From: a virus
DNA length: 35,833 nt
Virus record (IMG/VR): IMGVR_UViG_3300033148_004889
Location: 1-35,833 of that record
Reading direction: 5' to 3' (one strand)
The notes beneath the pieces were generated by a model. The model was given only the letters and a program-made list of their open reading frames with translations, was not told the origin of the DNA and searched no databases. Position numbers and translations under genes: made by a program. This document shows, piece by piece, positions 23,445-30,412 of this stretch (position 1 is the first letter of the stretch; every line of letters begins with the position of its first letter).

Positions 23445-25502
23445 TTAGCCCACCTTTTCCTTGCCTTGTTTTGCGAGAGTGGTTTCAACGATGGTCTTCA
23501 GTTCGTTCATATCCGCCCTGCTTTGTTCGGCCTGCGCTTTCGCCAAATCAAGCATGGCCTGGAACTGCGCCGCCATGCGTTCGGTCATCGCCTCAAATTC
23601 CTTGCGCTGTTGCTCGCGTTCCCTGTGCGCCATGTTGTATTGAAGCTTCGCCTCTTCAAGCTGCTGCTTGCGCTCCTTGAGAACAATTTCAGGGTCGGGC
23701 GGAGGCGGAGGCGGCGGCATCTCGCCCTTGTCCAGACCACGAATAGCCGGAGGCACAAGCTTTTTCAGCCGTTCGTAAAGCTCATCAGCGCCTGGCATGT
23801 CGATGCTCTTGGCGATCAGGTCGGGAATAACCTGGCCCACGCCCGGAACGTCACGCGCAAGTTCGAGAAGCATCATCAACCTGTCATGGCGCTGGGTTTC
23901 CGAAGTCGGCCCGATAGAAATCCTGACGTCATATTTGCCGACCGAAAGATCGTTAATATAATCGCCAATTTGCGTTACCTGCGATGGTTCGAGGCCGGCA
24001 AGCCGCTGGTCCGTCCAGATATTTGATCCAGGTAAAGCATTGATCGGGATGTTTCTTTCCTTTCCGTCATTGCCACGTACCCGGATAATCCTTTCGGTGT
24101 CGTAGACATGAGGAATCAGGTCAACCAGGATTTTGCCGGAATACGTCATCGCCAGAATGAAATTCGACATAAATTCGGCCGTACCGAGGTTGCCCTGTTT
24201 CTGCCTGGCGATAATCGCCCTTCCCGATTTTTCCGCGCCGGCGTCGCCCAATGACGCATGATAAATCCCCATGGTGGTCATCAGGTCATGCTCGAGCCGG
24301 GCGAGCTCGTTCATCATGCCGGTAGACATCTGCGGCGGGGGCTCGCGTCTGGGCACAAGCCCGCTCGGGTCAGGATTGTAAACCAGATAAGGGAAGTTAT
24401 TGGTGGCGATGCCGTCCCAAAGGTCTTCATATCCCTCGACCATTTTCTGTGTGACGATATACGGCGCTTTCGGCTGCAACGCCACCTGTTCGGCGATGGA
24501 AGACGACCAATAGTTGTACATCCGCATGGCGTCCTTGCTGGGCCGGACCATGCCGCGGTAAACATATCTGCCGTCTATGTTCACGCGCTTGCCGAACGCC
24601 ATGACAATGGGAATATATTTGCCCGGCCACTTGACGGGACCTTCCAGAACGCGGTCCGCCGTCATTTTCATCCAGTAAACGGTATGCGTTTTGATGGTTT
24701 TTTCTTCTTCGATTCTGTCTGTGAGCTCATTTAAACCATTTTCATCCACAGACATCACCACTTCCTGGTCATTTACCATCCTCCTGACAAGAAAAACCTG
24801 CTTTTCTTCCTCTTTCTTGAACCAGTATTCGGCAATTCTGACGGATTCATCCGGGTTTCGCCAATAAGTAAAGTCCTCATTCTCGGTTTCCCACCCGCTG
24901 AAATCTATTTCTTCGCCATATTTTTCCCTGAATTCCTTTGCTTTAATCGTTTCGGTTACAAAAATATACTTTGCGTCGCTGATATCCAACTTTTTCGCCA
25001 TTGGATCAACGAAAACAGAGAAAACATTCGGAATCGGTTCTATGCACAAGTCTTTCGAGAACCAATCATCAACGGCTTCTTTTGTGTTTATCCTCCATGC
25101 GCCCCTGCCGCAGTACAAAACATGCGTATAGGCGTTCTCATAGATGGCCTTCGCGGCGCTGTCATACTCGATATGCCGGATAAGACCGCCCAAAATCTCC
25201 GCCACAATCGGGTCGGCGTTGGAATCGACAGGCAAAACGCGGATTTTGGGTTCCGACTGCACAAAATCACCCTTCACCACGTCGATTTTTTCCGGAATCT
25301 TGTTGATGGTCAGGCACGGCCGCGGGGCCTTGGACTGCTCGCGCTGCGACCTGATTTCCTCCGGCCACTGCGCGCCGTCGTAATCCGTGCCGAAAAACAG
25401 GTCATCACGCGCCTTTTCGCGCTCATCACGGTCAAAATCATATGCCGCGGCGAATCGCTTGCGCGCGATTTCGAGCAGTTCTTCCTGGGTCTTATCAGCC
25501 AT
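23445..25502 (-). CDS. P22 gp1-like portal protein
   Basis: The 685-residue protein fits the P22-type portal family in length and motifs: GADYDGAQWP-like N-terminus (FFGTDYDGAQWPEEIRSQRE), PRPCLTINKIPEKIDVVKGD, and the stem/crown region YRGMVRPSKDAMRMYNYWSS with EQVALQPKAPYIV. Twelve copies form the DNA channel and terminase docking ring in relatives. The C-terminal 100 residues are unusual: AIRGLDKGEMPP at 586-597, then a poly-proline run (PPPPPPPDPE) and a long Glu/Gln/Lys coiled coil. P22 portal also ends in a helical barrel. The motif is shared with the large ejection protein. Confidence 0.9.
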   Translation of the reverse strand: MADKTQEELLEIARKRFAAAYDFDRDEREKARDDLFFGTDYDGAQWPEEIRSQREQSKAPRPCLTINKIPEKIDVVKGDFVQSEPKIRVLPVDSNADPIVAEILGGLIRHIEYDSAAKAIYENAYTHVLYCGRGAWRINTKEAVDDWFSKDLCIEPIPNVFSVFVDPMAKKLDISDAKYIFVTETIKAKEFREKYGEEIDFSGWETENEDFTYWRNPDESVRIAEYWFKKEEEKQVFLVRRMVNDQEVVMSVDENGLNELTDRIEEEKTIKTHTVYWMKMTADRVLEGPVKWPGKYIPIVMAFGKRVNIDGRYVYRGMVRPSKDAMRMYNYWSSSIAEQVALQPKAPYIVTQKMVEGYEDLWDGIATNNFPYLVYNPDPSGLVPRREPPPQMSTGMMNELARLEHDLMTTMGIYHASLGDAGAEKSGRAIIARQKQGNLGTAEFMSNFILAMTYSGKILVDLIPHVYDTERIIRVRGNDGKERNIPINALPGSNIWTDQRLAGLEPSQVTQIGDYINDLSVGKYDVRISIGPTSETQRHDRLMMLLELARDVPGVGQVIPDLIAKSIDMPGADELYERLKKLVPPAIRGLDKGEMPPPPPPPDPEIVLKERKQQLEEAKLQYNMAHREREQQRKEFEAMTERMAAQFQAMLDLAKAQAEQSRADMNELKTIVETTLAKQGKEKVG
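23713..23753 (-). repeat. Motif copy B shared with the large ejection protein gene
   Basis: This stretch encodes PAIRGLDKGEMPP of the portal. It matches 11276-11316 at about 36 of 41 bases, with the first 22 identical, and is followed by the CCG-rich run encoding poly-proline. Confidence 0.9.
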
Positions 25503-27047
25503 TTAAGAAGCCATCCAAAGGTTGTGATTTCCGCCGATATGCGCCACCCGACCAAGACTGATGGTCCCGCCGGCGCCGCTCCTGGGCCGCTTCGGCCTGT
25601 TCACGAGGTCAACGGCATGGGCCAGGGTCCGCAACGCATCCGCGCCGTGAGACGCCCAGTTATGCACCGGCCGCCTCTTGAAACAGCCGTTCTTTGAATC
25701 CCATTCCTTGCGATAATTGCGAAGCGCCTGGAGGCCCTTATGGCATCGCCTCTCGTCGAACCTGAACATATGGAACTTCGCCCGGACCTCACCGATATCC
25801 TGGGCGATATCCTCACACCGGGGAATCCGAGCGCACGCTCAAGGTCGTTTTTCCCGGTAATCCGGTCACGTTTCTTGATATCATGGGGCGGATAATGCCC
25901 GCCGATCCGATATCCCCGGCTCTCGATCTCGCTGGCGATATACGCCAAATCGCCCTCGTTGTCCTCGAAATAGTCGATAATATCAATCCACGGCCCGTTT
26001 ACCTGGAAAAACCAAATGGCCGTGGTGTCGTGGCTGCCTACGCCGAGGTCCCACGCCGTATGCACCTGCGCCTCGCTTATCGGCAGTTCGCCGATACGAC
26101 CCTCCTTCTCCGCCTTGGCAAGCTGCTTGCTGTAATACGCCCCGATCAGCGCTTCCTCGAACGCCTCTTCCGGCGTTGAAGGAAACTCGCGCTTCATGTC
26201 ATCCTGCTGCGTCTCATACTTCTTTGCGTACCACGCCTTTTGGCCGCCGGTCAGCTCAACCCCCTGAGCCCTGAACCATTCATTCTGACTCAGTTCGTCA
26301 AAATATTCCTCGATCTCCGGCGGGATAAACACCCCCTCCGGCGGCATGGAGTACCCCTCACACAGCCACCAGGGATAAAAATGGAAGCCGTCTGCCGCTG
26401 TTCTGGTTGCTCATCCCGGACTGGCAAAGCTGATAAAAATGCCCGTCGCGCCCCTCGGCCGTGGACTCGATGATAATCTTCTGCCCGCGATGCACCGTGT
26501 TCAGCGCACCGGTACGAACCTCCCGCGCCTTCTCAGGATACTTGGCGCAAATTTTCCCATATTCGGAAATATGCAGCCGCTGTATCGTGCCGGACCGGAA
26601 ACTCATCCCAACACGAATATGGGACCCGTTCTTGAACGAAAGCTCATACCGGGAATTGTTCTCCGCAGGATTCATGTCCTTCACCCACTGCGGCAAATGA
26701 TCATACGCAAACTTCACCTTGTCATTGAAAATCCTGCCGACATCCTCCTTGGTGTGAGCAATGTGCGCCACCCGTAAATTCGGCGTGAACAACGCATCAT
26801 CCAAAAAATCAATGCAAATGTCCGTGGTGAAGCCATGCTGCCGCGCCTTCAGCACCAAATCAAAACCATGACGATTCCGATTGAAATCACGCTGCACAAA
26901 ATTCCGCCGAAAAGGAATACACTCGCCGTCACTGTTTAATATCTTGTAAATCGTGTTGATTCGATATTCACGATCCGAAAGAATCTTCCGGCGCTCCGCT
27001 TCCTCCAATAACTCAAGCACCCTCTCCCGATCATCAATGTCAGGCAT
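25503..27047 (-). pseudogene. terL: Large terminase subunit, split by two compensating frameshifts
   Basis: The reading frame is in three parts. From 27047 (MPDIDDRERVLELLEEAERR) to about 26390 it carries the packaging ATPase: KARQHGFTT (Walker A-like), HISEYGKIC (Walker B) and IIIESTAEG (coupling motif). At about 26385-26393 the sense moves one base forward, giving HFYPWWLCEGYSMPPEG and the nuclease segment AWDLGVGSHDTTAIWFFQ. At about 25818-25823, in a CCGGGG run, it moves back to the first frame (CEDIAQDIGEVRAKF to NLWMAS), which holds the last acidic motif SHGADALRT. Joined, it gives about 514 residues, a normal TerL length. The middle part has its own ATG (26347) and GAGGGG site but would lack the last nuclease residue. 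Sequencing error or true inactivation are both possible. Confidence 0.85.
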
Positions 27048-27582
27048 TGCCGCCTCCCTCCTTGTCCGCCTCGGGAAGAGCACCCACAACCTCGACCACC
27101 GAAACGACATCACGCAAATCAACAACACCGGAAAGCCGCGACAACCGTTCCTTCAACTCCAAGGCTAACGCCTCGTCCGTCAGCTCCTTCACACTGTCCG
27201 GCTTCCGCTGCTCCGAAACCGACGTATATCCATAATCACGCATCAGCCGCAATTTCGATACCTCAGGACGATACAACCCCAAACTCGCTCCGCGAATCAA
27301 ATCATTCTCAATCTCGTTCCTCGCCCATTCAACTACCTCCAAATACTTCGGGCCTCGCTTCGCGTAATTCAATAACGTCGCATACGACGAAAACCCGATA
27401 TGATCCGCCAGCCCCGCCAACGTCGGAACAATCGGAACCCATTCCTCACGCTCAACCCCATCATCCCCAACACCGCAAGGACGCATCTCCCCTCGACGAC
27501 AATGCTCAAAATAATCCTTCACCGCTAACTCAAAATCCTCCGGCGCCGGATAATAGGGATAAAGCCGAATAGACCAACCCAT
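27040..27582 (-). CDS. terS: Small terminase subunit (DNA-packaging recognition)
   Basis: The 180-residue protein precedes and overlaps terL by 8 nt. It has an N-terminal helical DNA-binding-like region (PTLAGLADHIGFSSYATLLN) and a long central helix pair (KYLEVVEWARNEIENDLIRG, YRPEVSKLRLMRDYGYTS), typical of TerS ring-forming proteins, then an acidic C-terminal tail that would contact TerL. ATG 27582 is supported by GGAG 8 nt upstream and by the promoter at 27618-27645. An earlier in-frame ATG at 27645 would lie inside that promoter. Confidence 0.8.
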   Translation of the reverse strand: MGWSIRLYPYYPAPEDFELAVKDYFEHCRRGEMRPCGVGDDGVEREEWVPIVPTLAGLADHIGFSSYATLLNYAKRGPKYLEVVEWARNEIENDLIRGASLGLYRPEVSKLRLMRDYGYTSVSEQRKPDSVKELTDEALALELKERLSRLSGVVDLRDVVSVVEVVGALPEADKEGGGNA

Positions 27583-27617
27583 CGCATACTCCAGATAAAA
27601 GTCCACTACTAAACACC

Positions 27618-27645
27618 ACCATACCAGCCTAATCAACTTTGTCAA
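27618..27645 (-). promoter_or_regulatory. Promoter of the leftward late operon
   Basis: On the minus strand a perfect -35 box TTGACA (27645-27640) is followed after 16 bp by TATGGT (27623-27618). Transcription would start near 27611, about 30 nt upstream of the terS ATG. All genes from terS to the metalloprotease are co-oriented with tiny gaps, so this could drive the whole late operon, or its basal level if an antiterminator is needed. Confidence 0.65.
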
Positions 27646-27704
27646 TAAAAATCATTCACAAAACCGATACACGGCGGAGGGACATGATAATATCCCGACC
27701 GGCG

Positions 27705-27757
27705 CATGGGACCCAAAGAACCCCTCCCCCCGGGGTCCCCTCTCCTCATGGGACCCC
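27705..27757. repeat. Inverted repeat and paired CATGGGACCC boxes upstream of terS
   Basis: GGGGTCCC (27732-27739) is an exact inverted partner of GGGACCCC (27750-27757), with 10 nt between. CATGGGACCC occurs at about 27705 and again at about 27748 on the same strand. The block lies about 60-110 bp behind the late promoter and could be a regulator or packaging-protein site. Confidence 0.5.
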
Positions 27758-27839
27758 TGTGGTTAAGTTATTGAAATCATTGGCAATACTTCCCTAGAGC
27801 AAAGCCGGCGCAGCCGCCCCGGCCCTGGATGGAGAACGT

Positions 27840-28150
27840 ACCGATAACATACAATATGTAAACTTTTTTGGATTTGCTGGAATATCAATAAGTTAAATTA
27901 TATGTAATTATATGACGGCCGGGCAGGGCCCGCCCGAAGGGGTCGGGCTGAACGTGCGGGCGGAGATAAAAGCTATTAATCCAATTAAATCTATCTATAG
28001 AATTTATAGGCTTCACTGATGGTAATAGTGTTAGAATATAGTTAATAGGACTGAACTTAAAATAACACTAGAATATAATATATTAAATATAATATAGTTA
28101 GACATGGTTATGATGTTAGACTTGGTAATATATCATATAGCTATATTGCT
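27840..28150. other. AT-rich tract with short repeats
   Basis: Apart from a GC-rich island at about 27916-27965, this tract is strongly A+T-rich. It contains direct repeats TAGAATATA (28032-28040, 28069-28077) and GTTAGAC (about 28097 and 28115), plus stretches such as AATATATTAAATATAATATA. It could ease DNA melting or serve as an UP/binding region. Confidence 0.5.
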
Positions 28151-28179
28151 GGGGCTGGTGGTGGGGTGGTGCTGGTTGC

Positions 28180-28201
28180 GGGTTTGCGGGGTTGGGTGGG
28201 G
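28180..28201 (+). other. G-quadruplex-type motif
   Basis: Four G-runs follow each other with short loops: GGG (28180-28182), GGGG (28188-28191), GGG (28194-28196), GGGG (28198-28201). This meets the usual G3+N1-7 pattern and lies in a longer G/T-rich, C-poor stretch (28151-28235) directly after the AT-rich tract. Confidence 0.6.
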
Positions 28202-28254
28202 TTTGGTAGTGCTGGGCGTTATCACCTCGGCCTGCCTGGTTGCTCGGCGGCGGC

Positions 28255-28384
28255 CGCATTCGGGTGCTGCTGGAGGGTGAGACCGTCTGGCTGACGCAAC
28301 ACCTTATTGCAGAGCTCTACCAGACCACGATGGCGAATTGTCCGAGGAGGCAACTTGTAAGGAATACTTACAAGTTCAAATCAA
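28255..28384 (+). pseudogene. Decayed fragment of a RhuM-family gene
   Basis: From 28255 the plus strand encodes RIRVLLEGETVWLTQHLIAE and then LYQTT, the opening of the RhuM/Fic-associated virulence protein family. From 28335, in another frame, it encodes ELSEEATCKEYLQVQI, which in the family follows about 15 residues later. The segment between (normally the QNVSLHIKNIFEEG-like part) is missing, so an internal deletion of roughly 40-45 bp has shifted the frame. Nothing of the remaining protein is visible after about 28384. It is a relic of a formerly larger gene. Confidence 0.75.
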
Positions 28385-28533
28385 TAAATGTCCATACGGA
28401 TTCATTGGGTTATATTTTTTGGTGTTTTTGGGGCGGATCGTGGGGGTTTGGGCCTGGCCCGGAGCGTTGCCTGGTCATGCATAGCCTTGTTATTCCTGCG
28501 TTTTGGCGTGTTTGTGGGCCGTGTGAAAAAAAA

Positions 28534-28586
28534 TAATCGGGTGGGTTAATTTTTTCCTTGACACGGGTTTTTTGAGGGTGTATCTT
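28534..28586 (+). promoter_or_regulatory. Rightward early promoter P1
   Basis: A perfect -35 TTGACA (28558-28563) and -10 TATCTT (28581-28586) are 17 bp apart. Upstream is GGTTAATTTTTT, like an UP element, and a dyad TAATC-N5-GGTTA (28534-28548). The whole 53-bp block aligns without gaps with P2 at 35002-35054. It drives the small early genes from 28639. Confidence 0.75.
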
Positions 28587-28638
28587 GCGTGTCAAATAAT
28601 AACGGCCCATCGCGGGCCACAGCGAAAGGGGAGGGAAA

Positions 28639-28821
28639 ATGAAAAGCGAAAAAACCACGGCCACCAGGCATGGCACCATGGCGGAAATCAAGCATCAGCA
28701 TTACCTGAACAACATTGCGGGATATCTTCGGAACAACAGGGCCGAAGAGTGCCTGCGGGCAGCCATCGAGCATGCCCGGCAGGCATATTTACTCGGCGAG
28801 GGTTCCTGCCCCCGCCAATAA
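28639..28821 (+). CDS. Small early protein of unknown function
   Basis: A 60-residue protein is the first gene behind promoter P1, with an excellent ribosome-binding site (AAAGGGGAGGGAAA). The N-terminus is basic and His-rich; the rest forms helices (LNNIAGYLRNNRAEECLRAA, IEHARQAYLLG). No family recognised. A host-takeover or regulatory role is usual for such first early genes but unproven. Its TAA opens the first copy of the 83-nt intergenic element. Confidence 0.7.
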   Translation: MKSEKTTATRHGTMAEIKHQHYLNNIAGYLRNNRAEECLRAAIEHARQAYLLGEGSCPRQ

Positions 28822-28901
28822 GCCGAAACCGGGGCTTGCCCCGGTCGTCCTGGGGTGGTGCCCAGGGCCTGATGATGGCAGCCAACGAAAGGAGCAGGAA
28901 A
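28819..28901 (+). ncRNA. Intergenic two-hairpin RNA element, copy 1
   Basis: The 83-nt spacer begins with the stop codon TAA and ends at the next ATG. Hairpin 1 is ACCGGGG (28828-28834) with CCCCGGT (28839-28845), loop CTTG. Hairpin 2 is CCTGGG (28849-28854) with CCCAGG (28861-28866), loop GTGGTG. The box CTGATGATGGCAGCCA (28869-28884) follows, then the ribosome-binding site. It aligns base for base with 29175-29257, and the stems show compensatory changes. It probably acts in the mRNA as a cis-element. Confidence 0.75.
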
Positions 28902-29177
28902 ATGAGCGAGGCGAAAAAAATCATGGCGGCAGACATCGAGGAATTGGCGGAATGCGGCTACATGGATCCGGTGCTGGTTCGGTGGGAGGATGACGGCGAG
29001 TTAGAGATCGTGGCGGGGCCGAACCTGAACGACGTCTCATGGAGTGACTACGGGCGTGACCACCAGGTGGTGATTCGCCTGGCGGACATCCTGCAGGGCG
29101 CGGCGGGCGACAGCATCAAAGACGAGCAGGACGTGGCGAAAAACGCCCAGGCCATCGCGGATATGTTAATAATCTAA
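28902..29177 (+). CDS. Small acidic early protein
   Basis: A 91-residue acidic protein starts at 28902, with AAAGGAGCAGGAAA before the ATG. It shows a helix-rich N-terminus (AKKIMAADIEELAECGYMDP), short strands (PVLVRWEDDGELEIVAGPNL, HQVVIRLADIL) and an Ala-rich C-terminal helix. No family recognised. It stands between two copies of the intergenic element, which makes it look like an exchangeable cassette. Confidence 0.75.
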   Translation: MSEAKKIMAADIEELAECGYMDPVLVRWEDDGELEIVAGPNLNDVSWSDYGRDHQVVIRLADILQGAAGDSIKDEQDVAKNAQAIADMLII

Positions 29178-29257
29178 GCCGAAACCGGGCTCCAGCCCGG
29201 TCCGGGCAGGGTGGTTCCTGCTCGCTGATGATGGCAGCCACAGCAAGGGGAGGGATC
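29175..29257 (+). ncRNA. Intergenic two-hairpin RNA element, copy 2
   Basis: This spacer has the same 83-nt length and layout as copy 1. Hairpin 1 is ACCGGGC (29184-29190) with GCCCGGT (29195-29201), loop TCCA. Hairpin 2 is GGGCAGG (29204-29210) with CCTGCTC (29217-29223), loop GTGGTT. The box CTGATGATGGCAGCCA is at 29225-29240. Stem 2 differs from copy 1 at most positions but still pairs. Confidence 0.75.
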
Positions 29258-29383
29258 ATGAAAGAAAAAACCAACCAGACCAACATGGATGCCGTCCGGG
29301 CGTCGCTGGCCCGGACCAAAGAGCGGTTGGCCGCAATTTCTCAGACCAATCATGACAATCATACGGAAGGGAGCGGGAAATGA
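29258..29383 (+). CDS. 41-residue early protein
   Basis: A 41-codon frame has a strong ribosome-binding site (AAGGGGAGGGATC) delivered by the second intergenic element. It is hydrophilic and helical (MDAVRASLARTKERLAAISQ), with His and Asn near the end. It ends by ATGA overlap with the next micro-gene. No family recognised. Confidence 0.6.
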   Translation: MKEKTNQTNMDAVRASLARTKERLAAISQTNHDNHTEGSGK

Positions 29384-29448
29384 ACGAGAAATACGAAAAC
29401 ATCGTTGACGCTTTTACCGCCGCGATCAATGCCAGCGAAGACGACTGA
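29380..29448 (+). CDS. 22-residue micro-protein
   Basis: The ATG overlaps the preceding stop (ATGA) and has GGAAGGGAGCGGGAA upstream, as strong as its neighbours. The frame encodes MNEKYENIVDAFTAAINASE and two more Asp residues, an acidic helix. It is very short but the translation signals are convincing. Confidence 0.5.
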   Translation: MNEKYENIVDAFTAAINASEDD

Positions 29449-29497
29449 TACCTAGTAGTTCCAGGCCGAGCTAAAACCGGTAACAGGAGAGAAAACC

Positions 29498-29743
29498 ATG
29501 AAACACGCTGACGCATTACGGCACGCAAAACGCAACGGACGATGGGTGGTGGTGCAGGATGGTTACAACGGAGCGACAAGGAAAATGGGGGTTGTCATCG
29601 ACGGATGCCGCCAAGTCTGGCTAGTGGACGCAACGTGTTGTTGCCGGGCCGGAGTCCTGGCCCAAAGCCTGCCCGAAGCTATGGTCTGTCTGGACCAACT
29701 ATCAAACGTCCTGCAAACCGGCACTGACACGGTGCGGGAATGA
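29498..29743 (+). CDS. Small early protein with Cys triplet
   Basis: An 81-residue protein with the ribosome-binding site ACAGGAGAGAAAACC. The first half is a small beta-type domain (GRWVVVQDGYNGATRKMGVV), followed by the unusual DATCCCRAGV cysteine triplet and a helix (LPEAMVCLDQLSNVL). No family recognised. Confidence 0.65.
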   Translation: MKHADALRHAKRNGRWVVVQDGYNGATRKMGVVIDGCRQVWLVDATCCCRAGVLAQSLPEAMVCLDQLSNVLQTGTDTVRE

Positions 29744-29760
29744 AAGGAAAGGGGAAAACC

Positions 29761-29928
29761 ATGGATAGAGTACAGACCATAGCTATGCAGGCCGTTTACA
29801 AGTCCAAACCCAAGAAAGAAGAAGCTTTTGAGCTTATCAAGGTTCTGGCCACCATGTGTGAGTTCGACAAAGAAATCTTTGAAATCTTCGTAAGCCTGTA
29901 TGCCTACTTTTTACCGGCTTCGAAATGA
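29761..29928 (+). CDS. Small early protein, helical
   Basis: The 55-residue product from 29761 has AAAGGGGAAAACC before its ATG. An in-frame ATG at 29740 overlapping the preceding stop is a weaker choice. The protein is helical (EEAFELIKVLATMCEFDKEI) and ends in a hydrophobic stretch, FEIFVSLYAYFLPASK. The next frame overlaps its 3' end by 29 nt. Confidence 0.55.
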   Translation: MDRVQTIAMQAVYKSKPKKEEAFELIKVLATMCEFDKEIFEIFVSLYAYFLPASK

Positions 29929-30391
29929 ACCAAAAATCTTTCTAAAATATGGATATTCCAACGGCAAAACTTTTTTTGCCACTGATCGTCACAGAATTCA
30001 TCGTTGCCCAACTAGCTTGCAAAAGGGTTACTACGACAAAGCTCTGACGTTTCTTGGGGAAGTGCCGCCAGACGATCCTACCATACAACGCCATACAGAT
30101 TCCATAATTGAACAATGGGAAGAGGCAACCAAGCATAGCCTTCGCCTGATATTTTCTGGACGGGTTGATTTTCGGGAATGGACCCCTACAGGGCTTAAAA
30201 ACGGGCCGGAATGCCGGAGGATGCCATGGGGAAAAGTTAGTTTTCAGCTTGGGTATCTGAAAGATGCCTTTTCCATGCGCGGCCCTGAAAACGTGGAGGT
30301 TAGAACTAACGGACAGGTCCTCGTTTTTAACTTTGAAGACGGTCGACAGGTCGCCATAATGGCGCATATCGTAGACGAAGACGAGGAATAA
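29900..30391 (+). CDS. Hypothetical early protein, possibly frameshifted
   Basis: The frame gives 163 residues. The part from about residue 43 (KGYYDKALTFLGEVPPDDPT, QLGYLKDAFSMRG, VLVFNFEDGRQVAIMAHIVD) looks like a genuine soluble protein with beta strands at the end. The first 42 residues look unnatural and there is no ribosome-binding site. In the other frame, from ATG 29949, a natural-looking stretch (MDIPTAKLFLPLIVTEFIVA, QLACK) runs up to the AAAAGGG at about 30018. One extra A there would join it to the long part. The 5' end is therefore uncertain. No family recognised. Confidence 0.45.
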   Translation: MPTFYRLRNEPKIFLKYGYSNGKTFFATDRHRIHRCPTSLQKGYYDKALTFLGEVPPDDPTIQRHTDSIIEQWEEATKHSLRLIFSGRVDFREWTPTGLKNGPECRRMPWGKVSFQLGYLKDAFSMRGPENVEVRTNGQVLVFNFEDGRQVAIMAHIVDEDEE

Positions 30392-30412
30392 AGCATGGTG
30401 CGGGAATGCGCT

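Larger units (their letters stand above)
27646..28638. other. Divergent non-coding control region
   Basis: About 1 kb separates the leftward late promoter from the first rightward early gene. I see no intact gene. It holds an inverted repeat (27732-27757), an AT-rich tract (about 27840-28150), a G-rich tract (28151-28235), a decayed rhuM fragment (28255-28384) and promoter P1 (28534-28586). In 28385-28533 I recognise nothing further. Confidence 0.7.

Noticed and set aside
25503-27047. Programmed frameshifting to make full-length terminase
   Set aside because: Two shifts in opposite directions would be needed. I see no slippery heptamer with a following structure at either place, and single-base indels in short runs explain both more simply.
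28240-28536. Intact 98-residue gene in the control region
   Set aside because: Only the first part resembles RhuM. The frame then leaves the family sequence and runs through non-coding-like DNA, so it is a relic.
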